Assembly: GCF_003203515.1 (NCBI RefSeq)
Contig: NZ_BGNG01000001.1
Span: forward strand, 434,001-498,000
Source: Glaciecola sp. KUL10
GTDB taxonomy: Bacteria > Pseudomonadota > Gammaproteobacteria > Enterobacterales > Alteromonadaceae
Length of the DNA: 64,000 nt
Direction of reading: 5' to 3'
Part shown: positions 28,685-36,769 of the stretch, piece by piece
How the letters are laid out: the number at the start of each line of letters is the position of its first letter
How positions within the stretch are numbered: position 1 is the first letter of the stretch
Program-made: the position numbers and the translations under genes
Notes under the pieces: generated by a model
Told to the model about the DNA's origin: nothing
What the model saw: only the letters and a program-made list of their open reading frames with translations
The model's database searches: none

Positions 28685-28793
28685 ACCATAACGCTCGCAT
28701 AACCGGCCAAAATACAATGGTATTATATGCGCAGCATAGAATTGTATTTTAGTCCTAGTGAACGAAGTGAGCGCATTGATGCGTTTGTTAAAC
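28685..28793 (-). repeat. attC-like site (cassette 1)
   Basis: Minus-strand R'' GTTTAAC contains the stop codon of the upstream gene, followed by AAACGCATC as in Vibrio repeats. The other end is ATGCGAGCGTTATGG. The arms pair as TAAC...CGCAT, with an internal hairpin AATACAAT/ATTGTATT. The R' box GTTATGG departs from consensus at two positions. Confidence 0.75.
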
Positions 28794-29240
28794 GTAGTGG
28801 TCAAAATCTTCCCTTTGAGCCAGTATTGCCTTTGTAACGAAAACTAAAGTCGCGCCACAAAACACTAATAAGTAAACAAACTCATAAAAATAGTCAAACA
28901 ATGCTATCTCTGATTGCTTGGAATCGATAATAGCAAGTGTTAGTAAAACTGTACTTAATACGATACCAAGTATTGAAACTGTGATGACAGCTTTGCGTTG
29001 TCGCTTGTCTTTTGGGGTGTCTCTGTGAAATGCCGCTATACCGTCCTTAAGGGTTGCTGAAAATAATGCCAGTGAAACGAAAGGCCACGCGGCAAGCCTT
29101 TTAACTTCTTCAGGGCTTCCACCCAAGGACAATATTGTAGCTGCCCAAGCTAATGCCGGTAAAAATATAAATGCCAACTCGAATAAAGCGCTAAGGCTTG
29201 ATGAAAGATAAAGTTCTAAGTTTGATTCATCTTTTGGCAT
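28788..29240 (-). CDS. Four-helix membrane protein, cassette-encoded
   Basis: About 150 residues from ATG 29240 (MPKDESNLELYL), which has AAGGA nine nucleotides upstream; the frame is open to 29303 without a ribosome site. Four hydrophobic segments are visible (ALFELAFIFLPALAWAATILSL; FVSLALFSATL; AVITVSILGIVLSTVLLTLAII; FVYLLVFCGATLVFVTKAIL). No family is recognised. The stop codon overlaps the attC-like R'' box. Confidence 0.6.
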   Translation of the reverse strand: MPKDESNLELYLSSSLSALFELAFIFLPALAWAATILSLGGSPEEVKRLAAWPFVSLALFSATLKDGIAAFHRDTPKDKRQRKAVITVSILGIVLSTVLLTLAIIDSKQSEIALFDYFYEFVYLLVFCGATLVFVTKAILAQREDFDHYV

Positions 29241-29384
29241 AAAATTACGTCCTTGTACTACGTATACCATCTTATTATGACGACCGCATAGTAACGATGA
29301 CACTATTTCATTACATTTCGGTCTTATATTTATTGAATATCAATAGCTTACTATCTTTTTAATGATAAATCCTAGCAGTTTTTC

Positions 29385-29414
29385 TGTGATTACGATGCAT
29401 GCATCGTAATCACA
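29385..29414. repeat. Perfect 30-bp palindrome
   Basis: TGTGATTACGATGCA followed directly by its exact complement, with no loop. This could be a protein-binding or recombination site, or a cruciform-prone relic. No gene starts close by. Confidence 0.85.
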
Positions 29415-29919
29415 AGGTCAAAACAACTTCTAAACACTTGCCAATATTGCTTTATGGTGCGCTTGTGCTTTTTTCGGGTGAGGTTATTTGAACATCTCAA
29501 GCGTTATTAAATAAAACAGGAGTCAATTTCCGCTTTGTCTCAGGAGAACCAGCTCATATAAATCGTAATTTCAGAATTAGTTTGTAGTCGTGAGCGACCG
29601 CTTTGCACGATTAGTTACTACTGGTTCACATAAAACCTGAAGGTCCGAAATACGTACATCAGTGACTGCCAGAATTAATTAAGCCCCGAAATTGAATCTG
29701 TCAGATCAAATGATGGCTAATGCATCTAAGTAATCAAAACGGTGATTTGTCCAACTCTTTCTGTGAATCCAAAACGGCAGTAATACTTATATTTCCACTC
29801 CACAATTATTACTTACAGGAAAAATTAGACAACGAGTGTAAATAACTTCTGTATAGCACAGTTATTTCGTGGAGTATTTGTAAATACCCCATTCTTAAAA
29901 TAGCTTCCTCGTGGAATTA

Positions 29920-30060
29920 TTAAGCTACATTTCTATACTCAACAAGCGTCATATTGTTGAGTGAGTCATGAGGCCATTCGTTGTTGTAAATCTCAATCCA
30001 TTCTTAGGTATATGGTTTCACTTCATTTAGGTATTGAAGATGCAAGAGGCTCTTTAAACA
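29920..30060 (-). pseudogene. IS3-family transposase (OrfB) C-terminal remnant
   Basis: The minus-strand frame reads YLNEVKPYT-stop-EWIEIYNNEWPHDSLNNM then TLVEYRNVA and a stop. This is the conserved end of the rve integrase domain of IS3-family OrfB proteins (WIEYYN..RPH.SLG.MTP.EY). One in-frame stop codon is present and the rest of the gene is missing. Confidence 0.7.
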
Positions 30061-30111
30061 ACCTGTACCACCTCAACAAATAAACTAAACGGACGACTTT
30101 AAGATAACAAA

Positions 30112-30143
30112 GGATATTTTGGATACAAATATCCAAAATATCC
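30112..30143. repeat. Perfect 14-bp-stem hairpin beyond the DUF3987 gene
   Basis: GGATATTTTGGATA, loop CAAA, then its exact complement. It lies 15 nt past the stop of the 30158-31624 gene. It could act as an RNA 3'-end structure for that operon, although there is no T tract on the minus strand. Confidence 0.7.
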
Positions 30144-30157
30144 AACTTTTTACGTTT

Positions 30158-31624
30158 TTAAAAAGTGACGCCATTAACGTTGAGAAATTTATTCCACATA
30201 AAATCATCACGGCCCACAAGTGGATAAAGATCTATGTATACTAATCCAGTAGGCAATACCCCAACAAAGACTTCCTGACTTGTTACAAGCTCATTGAGTG
30301 CCATATTTAATTTATCCAGATTCCTTAGAGCCCTAGGCCCACTTTGAAGTATCTTATTTTTTTTAACAAAACGATGTCCATCCTCGCGAAAACCAACAAG
30401 GTATTTGCGAAGAGTATTTGCTGATTTTACGTGGTCAGGTAGTATTTGAAAAAATTCTAAATACTGTTGTGATGAATACATTACTAGTTGCTCAGCATCT
30501 TGGAGAATACCAAGAGTAATGTCAGCCCCCTTACCCAACTCGAAATAAGTCAATAGCGCCGCAACTCTACCTATTGTCACGCCAAGTTTCGCACCATGCC
30601 CTTTCGCATATTGATACGCACCATAATTTCCAAGTTGACCTTCCAAATACCGATTTATCTGTGAGAAATATTGCCTCGCTTCGTGTGAAAATTTTACTAG
30701 TATTTTTCCTTTGTTAGGTTTTGAACTGAAATACTTTAACTCCTCTGATAACTCATAAGCTGAAGCTAGGTATTGTTTGTAGTATCGATCATCTTCAATA
30801 TAGAAGTCTTCTCTCTGACGTTTTCCTTGATTGTTTTCAGCAAAGACAAATAAAAACCTAGGATAGAAACCAATATCTATCATCTCCTCCCCTTTAGATT
30901 TCACTTGTTTATCTAACACACTTTTCTGCGAAAGTATCAGCATGCTCACTCTTGGATCATAAACCGTAAAACTAGGTGAACTTTTACGGTCTATCGAAAG
31001 CTGTTCTCCTTGCCATGCTTTACAAAGTAAGGGGACATTATTCATTATCCTACCGTTTGCAATACTAGCTCCTTCTGGTGATATCAGATTCAAAATACCT
31101 GGTCCTAAATGAAGTTCCTCCACAATTGCTTCGTATGTTGAATCATCAATCGTCATTCTCGTTTTGTGCGGAGCAGTTAATCTTGCATTAATTTTTTTGA
31201 GTTTCTCCTTTTGCGTGCTAATTTCATCTACTTTGTCTTGTTCTGTTAACTCCTTAATCAAACCTTTTATGGTATTAATTTGGATCTTAGCTACCTCCTT
31301 TTCAGCAACGTGATCCTTGTACTCTTCAACAAACTTTTGCTCAAAATCCTTGTCAATTTTTACTAATGGTGGGTCAAGCAAGCGTAATACAAAAGATTTA
31401 CCAACGCCTGAATCAGCTACTACCCAAATGTATAAACTGACACTACCTCTTTCGCCCTCAAAGATTTCCACATCAATAACTCCCTGTGACAGACATGAAT
31501 ACATTGAAAGAATTGAAAATGTAATAAGTGAATCTGGCGATTGTGTTTTTCTACGAATTGCATTTAAAAGCCCTCTTGTTCTTGGGCAGTTAATCAAGGT
31601 TGGTCTATAGATTATATTATTCAA
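30158..31624 (-). CDS. DUF3987 (YfjI-like) ATPase of a phage-satellite module
   Basis: 488 residues resembling DUF3987/YfjI proteins carried by P4-like prophages and satellites. A Walker A motif (VVADSGVGKSFVLRLL) lies near residue 75. A coiled-coil insertion follows (about 95-150), then SPEGASI...NVPLLCKAWQGEQLSIDRK and DPRVSMLILSQ typical of the family. It probably acts in DNA replication as a primase-helicase-like ATPase, which is inferred. The start is TTG at 31624, overlapping the upstream AlpA stop (TTGA), so the genes are coupled. Confidence 0.75.
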   Translation of the reverse strand: MNNIIYRPTLINCPRTRGLLNAIRRKTQSPDSLITFSILSMYSCLSQGVIDVEIFEGERGSVSLYIWVVADSGVGKSFVLRLLDPPLVKIDKDFEQKFVEEYKDHVAEKEVAKIQINTIKGLIKELTEQDKVDEISTQKEKLKKINARLTAPHKTRMTIDDSTYEAIVEELHLGPGILNLISPEGASIANGRIMNNVPLLCKAWQGEQLSIDRKSSPSFTVYDPRVSMLILSQKSVLDKQVKSKGEEMIDIGFYPRFLFVFAENNQGKRQREDFYIEDDRYYKQYLASAYELSEELKYFSSKPNKGKILVKFSHEARQYFSQINRYLEGQLGNYGAYQYAKGHGAKLGVTIGRVAALLTYFELGKGADITLGILQDAEQLVMYSSQQYLEFFQILPDHVKSANTLRKYLVGFREDGHRFVKKNKILQSGPRALRNLDKLNMALNELVTSQEVFVGVLPTGLVYIDLYPLVGRDDFMWNKFLNVNGVTF

Positions 31625-31854
31625 GCCCTACCTCCTGACTTTTTAATCTCTATCCACTCCAAAAGTTCCTTTTCACTATATCTAACCGCACGAATCCCTA
31701 TACTAATTTGCTTTGGATATGCTGGATCAAAGCTCTTTGATTCTTCGTTAAGTAACGCAAAATGGTACGCTTTTGAAATAGACAGCAGATTCAGCACTTC
31801 TTCTAACTTAAGGAGGCGAGCTGAATAAGTTTGTTTGTTTCTGATAATTTTCAT
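31621..31854 (-). CDS. AlpA-family helix-turn-helix regulator
   Basis: 77 residues from ATG 31854 (MKIIRNKQTY), chosen for its AAAGG ribosome site; the frame extends to 31923 without one. The MerR-like HTH LLKLEEVLNLLSISKAYHFALLNEE, the PYPKQISI-type wing and the terminal RYSEKELLEWIE match AlpA/phage excisionase-like regulators, with a longer loop than usual. It probably controls the satellite module or an excision step. Its stop overlaps the DUF3987 start. Confidence 0.7.
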   Translation of the reverse strand: MKIIRNKQTYSARLLKLEEVLNLLSISKAYHFALLNEESKSFDPAYPKQISIGIRAVRYSEKELLEWIEIKKSGGRA

Positions 31855-32032
31855 TGCACCTTTCTCATAATTTACTATTGAATTTGTAGCAGACATAACT
31901 CTATGTCTTGCCGAAAGTGACAATAAAAAATAGCGAAGAGTTTGACGAGACGGTGAAGTAAAAAAATACTTACTGGATGAGTGAGATTTTGGTACACCCT
32001 ATTGACAATTTGATTAGACGAAATACACGAAA

Positions 32033-33418
32033 CTATCTGTTCTTTGCGTACCCCCATAGAGGTCGAATAAACGTTGGGACATACTTTGCTTCCTCTTCAG
32101 TAAACGATATATTTGGGAAATACTTTAACTCAGGGCAAACACCCAAAAATGCTTCAAATCTCAACATTGTCCCATTATCCAAAACTTGGTCTGGTCTTAT
32201 GTTATTTATTAATAAAACCAATGACTTTACATGATTGTTGAGCGGATGCGATTTGTGATCATCAGGGTCAACTTTCCCCCAAAAAAACACAGCTAGATTG
32301 CAAACAATCCACAGTTTAAGAGGATAAAATTTATGCTTAGATCTTTTGAAGTGACCGTCAGACCGTTCCTCAAAAGTTGGCCTAATCAGTTTAGCCGCCA
32401 CTTTAGCACAACGTTCACCCAGCGTTTTTCCGTCCTCGAAAATCTTCTTCTTTTGCGCTACTTCCATAATATGGGCGCGGCTTACCCCTTTTGGGAGCTG
32501 TTCCTTACTTCCTAACGCATCGTTTATAAATAGTCTGAGCAACTCTGTGGTAGCGTTTCTGTCAATATGCCGTATTTTTCTTCTTATTTTTTTATCAACG
32601 TCTTTATAGTCCCACTTTAAAAAACGATCGGCTTTGATGTCATAGCTGTCTAATATACGCAATTCCAAATAGTCTTTAAAACCATAATTGGTCCAATACT
32701 CTTTATGCATGAGTATGAGATATTCCAATAGATTAAAATTTCCATGTCTAATGTCAGGATATATTTCAAGCTTTTTGCGCACTGATTTAGGAATCTCTTC
32801 ATATATTCCAAGAGTATTTCGCAAGTCAGAAATATTTGTAATTTCATCTAACCTAACGTTGATTTTTGTTTTTGAGTTATCTGAGAGGACTTGAGTGCTA
32901 TTATTATTTCCAATTGGTTCAGCGCCAACATATAAATTCCAATCACAAATTGCAAAAAGTGTCTGTCCATACTCGTTGAATGTATCGGACGTCTTATTTT
33001 TGTCGAACATACGAATTCGACATCCAGATTCTTCTGACTCAACTTCAACAACTTCGTCTTCAGTTTTGATGTAATATGCGCCTGTGAAGTATTGCGTGTC
33101 AGTTACACCGCCGAAGCGCTCAATCATTGAGAGTTCGACATGCAAGAAATCAGGATAAATACGTTCACTATTGGCAGAATATCTTGGACTATCCTCCACG
33201 ATGTCAACATTATTTTTGTTATTCGATTCGGAAAGTGACTCATTCGGAAACTTATAAATTGGAAAATTAGGACTACGTACACAAAAAGTTATTTTGTAGT
33301 CAGTGTTAGGGAAGTTATTGAGTTCATGCATTTGCGCTTCATTATCTATCTGCTCCTCAAAGTCTCCCACAGCTAACAAATCCGTCAATTTAAACAGTTT
33401 CAATTTATGCGTTTCCAA
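32033..33418 (-). CDS. Hypothetical protein of the satellite module
   Basis: 461 residues, soluble, starting at TTG 33418 with a weak ribosome site. The N-terminal half is acidic (DEVVEVESEESGCRIRMFDKN). The C-terminal half is basic and helical (DRFLKWDYKDVDKKIRRKIRHIDRN; KSVRKKLEIYP), possibly nucleic-acid binding. No family is recognised. It is located about 180 nt upstream of the AlpA-DUF3987 pair on the same strand, suggesting that all three genes belong to one element. Confidence 0.55.
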   Translation of the reverse strand: METHKLKLFKLTDLLAVGDFEEQIDNEAQMHELNNFPNTDYKITFCVRSPNFPIYKFPNESLSESNNKNNVDIVEDSPRYSANSERIYPDFLHVELSMIERFGGVTDTQYFTGAYYIKTEDEVVEVESEESGCRIRMFDKNKTSDTFNEYGQTLFAICDWNLYVGAEPIGNNNSTQVLSDNSKTKINVRLDEITNISDLRNTLGIYEEIPKSVRKKLEIYPDIRHGNFNLLEYLILMHKEYWTNYGFKDYLELRILDSYDIKADRFLKWDYKDVDKKIRRKIRHIDRNATTELLRLFINDALGSKEQLPKGVSRAHIMEVAQKKKIFEDGKTLGERCAKVAAKLIRPTFEERSDGHFKRSKHKFYPLKLWIVCNLAVFFWGKVDPDDHKSHPLNNHVKSLVLLINNIRPDQVLDNGTMLRFEAFLGVCPELKYFPNISFTEEEAKYVPTFIRPLWGYAKNR

Positions 33419-33559
33419 TCTAATTCAAATTCATTTACAAACTAAGAGCGAGAAACTACTAGATTCTTGCAGTTTAACCCTCTCTGCACTCACTTTAGTT
33501 CAACATACAAGTGGATAACAAAATCTGTACACTGTTTTTTAGCTAGCTTATCAGCTTTT

Positions 33560-33900
33560 GCTGGTTTTAAGCATCTAAACACTCTCTCCATTAGGCTACA
33601 ATACCAACGGTTCCTGCGCGTCCTCATTCTTCACGCCATGTGATAACGCCATAGCCGCTGTCTGAACTTACGCACTCCATATTGAAAACCTTGGTCGTTT
33701 TGGAATAAGCACACTTTGTAGCTCACCACGTTAACCATATACCATATCTAACACTTTTGATGCTAACTCTGAGTTAGGTTTCTTTGATAGACCCAAACCG
33801 ATTACTCTGCGCGCACATATCTCGATGCCGACAGTAGCATAGTGGCAATTACCAACAGTCCTTCAATAGGTAATGTCAACTTACCAAGCTTAAAAAGGCT
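33560..33900 (-). pseudogene. IS3-family (IS150-like) transposase remnant
   Basis: Minus-strand fragments in several frames match the end of the rve domain: ICARRVIGLGLSKKPNSELASKVLDMVYG, then FRQRLWRYHMA and MERVFRCLK (family: RVIGW.LS..P...L, S.DYGSQY, MSR.GNCWDNAPMERVF). Stops and frameshifts interrupt every frame. A decayed, non-functional copy. Confidence 0.75.
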
Positions 33901-34241
33901 ACCTTTGCACAAACTGCCGATTTAACAAATTAGGGATGCCCGGTCGCTCAACTTTTTATTGTTTGTAAGTATGTTTGCCGAGCTTCTTGTTTGTCAGAAC
34001 GGGCTCTTTCCTAAGTTCATCAACCTAAAGATTGCCTTTAACGCTACTTCGGTAGACATCAATCAGTTCAGCAACAATCTTCGACTAACTTTTTATCTTG
34101 TTTTGAACGAAAAAGCCCGTATTTACAGCGATTCTCAAATCAAAAGATACCACAATAGCTCAGGTAAAGGGGAATCTATACGTAATTTATAACCGAGACT
34201 TATACCCATTGTATGAACCTAATTAAAATCAGGAAACTACA
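33901..34241. other. 340-bp region without a recognised gene
   Basis: Lies between the IS3 remnant and the YagK-like gene. Only short open frames without ribosome sites are present; it presumably contains the promoter of the 34242 gene. Confidence 0.4.
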
Positions 34242-34985
34242 ATGAATAAAAAAATAGTAACGGGTGGGAAATGGATGACTCAACCAATAATGAACATACA
34301 CAATGGTTCTTACGACAATATCTTACAACGCATTGATGAACTTCTAATCTATACGTCTAAGCGATATTCAAAAGTACTGACTATCCAAGGTATCTTGCAT
34401 CTTCCTGATAGTTATAACTATAACGATACTGAACTCATTACACGATTCTTTAAATCGCTGAATGAGAAACTCAATTATCAGTATTCGAAAGCCCTACGTA
34501 ATGGTAAGCATGCCAACTGCCCTGGGATGGAGTATATTTGGGTGAGAGAAGTAGGTAGTGACAGCCGTTCAGCTGGTAAGCCTCATTATCATTTTTGTAT
34601 ATTCCTCAATGGTCATGCTTATTCTAGACTTGGGATCTATTGTCCAGAACAACAAACGCTATTTAGCAAAATAGTCCATTCTTGGCAGAGCGCACTTGAA
34701 ACCAAATTTTTATACACACCGTTTGTATTTAGTCCGTCTTTAGTTACATTTACTAAGAATGGTCAAACGCGCTTGGAACGTTATGATAGGAATAGCAAAG
34801 ACTCTTTAAACCTTGAGTACACAAATGAATACCGAAGACTCTTTTTTCGGCTAAGCTATTTTGCGAAAGTAAATACCAAAACCAATAATGATGGCATCCG
34901 AAACTTTGGGTCGTCTCGGATACCAAGAGATTATGAAGTCGTAAGTCGAGACACAGGACAGTATGCTACAGGACAAGGTGTCTAA
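34242..34985 (+). CDS. YagK/YfjJ (inovirus Gp2) C-terminal-domain protein
   Basis: 247 residues. The central GKPHYHFCIFLNGHAY (HxH replication-initiator-like motif) and the later FFRLSYFAKVNTK match the inovirus Gp2/YagK/YfjJ domain (PF11726), found in prophage satellites and filamentous-phage-like elements. It is probably a replication protein, by family analogy. The start could also be the ATG at 34272 (MTQPIMNIHNG). The 3' end overlaps the convergent recombinase gene by 20 bp. Confidence 0.7.
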   Translation: MNKKIVTGGKWMTQPIMNIHNGSYDNILQRIDELLIYTSKRYSKVLTIQGILHLPDSYNYNDTELITRFFKSLNEKLNYQYSKALRNGKHANCPGMEYIWVREVGSDSRSAGKPHYHFCIFLNGHAYSRLGIYCPEQQTLFSKIVHSWQSALETKFLYTPFVFSPSLVTFTKNGQTRLERYDRNSKDSLNLEYTNEYRRLFFRLSYFAKVNTKTNNDGIRNFGSSRIPRDYEVVSRDTGQYATGQGV

Positions 34986-35547
34986 AATCCGCATCAATAT
35001 CCTGCTGAGTAATCCCTATATATCGAAGGGTCTGCGCCTCAGAGGAGTGCCTAAGCATCCTCATTACGCGAGCAATATCATTCGTTTGTTTGTAAAGATG
35101 ATAACCTCTAGTCTTTCGCATTGAATGTGTACCAAGGACAATACCCAGCTCCTGCCCTACTTCCTTAAACGCTTTGGAGACAATTCGTCGAGACAATGGA
35201 CGGGGCTGTTTATTGATTACGAAGCGACTACGATGAGACTGAAACACGTAGTCATGAGTCGGGTGTGTTGTTTTAATGCGTTTTATAATCTCAAACGCTC
35301 GTTGGTTAAGCAGAATATGAGCTAGCTTTCCAGTTTTACATTCACGTAACACAAGCTTATCTTCGTTGATATCTTCAAATCGAATTGACAGTAAATCAGA
35401 TATTCTTAATGCTACATTTACACCGACGTCCCACACGTCTGCTATCTGTTGCCCATAGCGTTTTGATAGCAATATGCTCATTAATTTAATGGTGTTAAGA
35501 TCTTTAATAGCGTGAACTTCAGACATGTTAAGTACCGATTTTTTCAA
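34966..35547 (-). CDS. Short tyrosine recombinase
   Basis: 193 residues, only the catalytic domain of the phage-integrase family: Arg in VNVALRISDLLSIRFEDI, HSMRKTRGYHLYKQTND (H-x-x-R) and LRHSSEAQTLRYIGI (H ... Y nucleophile). The lack of a separate core-binding domain is shared with the recombinase at 23841-24545. The annotated TTG start could instead be ATG 35526. It probably drives movement of a smaller element nested within the island. Confidence 0.75.
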   Translation of the reverse strand: MKKSVLNMSEVHAIKDLNTIKLMSILLSKRYGQQIADVWDVGVNVALRISDLLSIRFEDINEDKLVLRECKTGKLAHILLNQRAFEIIKRIKTTHPTHDYVFQSHRSRFVINKQPRPLSRRIVSKAFKEVGQELGIVLGTHSMRKTRGYHLYKQTNDIARVMRMLRHSSEAQTLRYIGITQQDIDADFRHLVL

Positions 35548-35667
35548 AATATTGATGAAACGGGAACTTAATGGCGCATCAGCACATCAAGCCCGCATTT
35601 TTAAGGGGATGTAATGTTCCCAAAATGGTAAATTGGGAACAATGATATTGACTTTAAATTTATTGTT

Positions 35668-36171
35668 CTATATCAGCCCTCTTTGTGCCATAGAAACACA
35701 TGTCTCACCCACTATGATGTGATCTAACAAGGGCACATCAATAAGACTAATCGCATTTTTAATGCGCTCAGTGATTTGTATATCTGCCTGTGAAGGCTCA
35801 GGTACACCTGAAGGATGGTTGTGTGAGATGATAATCGCGGCAGCGTTAGTCTCAATAATAGTCTTGACAATTTCTCTCGGGTAGACGGCGGCGCAGTTCA
35901 CCGTCCCAAAAAACATATTGCGGTACTCAATCAATCTGTGTTGACTGTCCAAGCACATTACTGCAAAGACTTCGCGTTGCTCATTTCCCAATTTTATTGA
36001 TAAAAATTGTACTGTATCCTCTGCTGAGGTAAACGCATCACCCCCAAAATGTCGCTTTGACAAAATCTCTGCTGCTTGTTCTAGTACCTGATGTTCATTA
36101 CTTTGTCGTATCTGTGCCGTTAAATGACTTTGCTTATCGTTCATTTTTTTAAAATCTCCTACTTTTAACAA
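35668..36171 (-). CDS. radC: RadC-like JAB-domain protein
   Basis: 167 residues of the UPF0758/RadC family in its short mobile-element form without the N-terminal HhH domain. The JAMM-type metal motif is visible in AAAIIISHNHPSGVPEPSQADIQI (H-x-H...S...D), preceded by FFGTVNCAAVYPREIVKTII. Such genes are widespread in genomic islands; the original link to DNA repair has been questioned, and the activity is unknown. Confidence 0.85.
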   Translation of the reverse strand: MLKVGDFKKMNDKQSHLTAQIRQSNEHQVLEQAAEILSKRHFGGDAFTSAEDTVQFLSIKLGNEQREVFAVMCLDSQHRLIEYRNMFFGTVNCAAVYPREIVKTIIETNAAAIIISHNHPSGVPEPSQADIQITERIKNAISLIDVPLLDHIIVGETCVSMAQRGLI

Positions 36172-36182
36172 CTTAAGCTCAT

Positions 36183-36208
36183 AAAAAAGCCTTCCATCAA
36201 GGGAAGGC
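36183..36208 (-). terminator. Intrinsic terminator after the tiny ORFs
   Basis: Stem GCCTTCC/GGAAGGC with a 6-nt loop, followed on the minus strand by six T (36183-36188). It separates the two tiny ORFs (36225-36391) from radC. Confidence 0.8.
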
Positions 36209-36224
36209 TGTGTTCTGTCGATGT

Positions 36225-36320
36225 TTACCCCTTTGCTCTATCTTTTGCATATTTCAATCCCGCTACCACACCCAAAACAAAACAGTGTACTAAGGGGTTA
36301 ATGCTTCCAACTATCTGCAT
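36225..36320 (-). CDS. Tiny membrane peptide (31 aa)
   Basis: Not recognised. The ORF reads MQIVGSINPLVHCFVLGVVA followed by a basic tail (GLKYAKDRAKG). It has one hydrophobic helix and a GGAG ribosome site eight nucleotides before the ATG. It overlaps the end of the upstream tiny ORF by 10 nt and is followed by an intrinsic terminator 17 nt after the stop. The signals of start, stop and terminator are better than expected by chance. It could be a small toxin, a phage-type membrane peptide or a leader peptide. Confidence 0.5.
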   Translation of the reverse strand: MQIVGSINPLVHCFVLGVVAGLKYAKDRAKG

Positions 36321-36391
36321 GACATCGACTCCTGATAATAGTTAAACGCTTCAACCCCTGTAATAAATCCAAGAGCAAATACTATTGGCAT
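36311..36391 (-). CDS. Tiny peptide (26 aa) upstream of and overlapping the 31-aa ORF
   Basis: Not recognised. The ORF starts MPIVFALGFITGVEAFNYYQ and ends MSCR. It has a short hydrophobic N terminus and an AAGGAT ribosome site seven nucleotides before the ATG. Overlap with the following ORF suggests coupled translation. Its length makes the call uncertain. Confidence 0.45.
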   Translation of the reverse strand: MPIVFALGFITGVEAFNYYQESMSCR

Positions 36392-36429
36392 AATTAATAT
36401 CCTTTATTTAAAACAAGCTATTGCTTGGC

Positions 36430-36457
36430 ACTTGCATGATTGCTTATGCATGTAAGT
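36430..36457. promoter_or_regulatory. Inverted repeat, possible operator
   Basis: ACTTGCATG (36430-36438) and CATGTAAGT (36449-36457) form an imperfect inverted repeat between the tiny ORFs and the divergent alpA-like gene. A candidate binding site for a satellite regulator. Confidence 0.4.
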
Positions 36458-36586
36458 GATATAGGTCTCAAAATTTATCGGTTGACTAAGTTTTTCAAGT
36501 CATTCGTGAACTGCATCTTTTGTGAATACATGTAAAAAGATACAAGGATGACTTATCTCATGAAGTAACCAAACAAGGTCAGTGTC

Positions 36587-36769
36587 ATGAGATTAATCAG
36601 ATTGAAAGAAGTCATTTACAAGTGCGGGTTAGGAAAGTCTACCATTTATAAGTACATTGCCAACGACGCATTCCCAAAACCTCTAGCACTTGGTGACAAA
36701 GCAGTTGCGTGGCTTGAAAGTGAGATTGATGAATGGATTATTGATAAAATTAAGAAGAGGCAATTATAA
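36587..36769 (+). CDS. AlpA-family transcriptional regulator
   Basis: 60-residue single-domain MerR-like HTH protein: MRLIRLKEVIYKCGLGKSTIYKYI, AFPKPLALGDKAVAWLESEIDEWI. This is the canonical AlpA length and motif set (P4 Vis/AlpA). Such proteins activate integrase or late genes of P4-like satellites. It is the second AlpA in the island, reading toward the Zorya-like operon. Confidence 0.85.
   Translation: MRLIRLKEVIYKCGLGKSTIYKYIANDAFPKPLALGDKAVAWLESEIDEWIIDKIKKRQL

Larger units (their letters stand above)
29304..30111. other. Long gene-poor stretch with palindrome and IS remnant
   Basis: No intact gene. It contains the 30-bp palindrome at 29385-29414 and the 3' end of a decayed IS3-family transposase gene (29920-30060). 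The rest shows nothing recognisable. Confidence 0.5.

Noticed and set aside
33959-34192. 77-codon plus-strand ORF before the YagK-like gene
   Set aside because: No ribosome site, no recognisable family, and lies in a region with IS debris; support is too weak to call.
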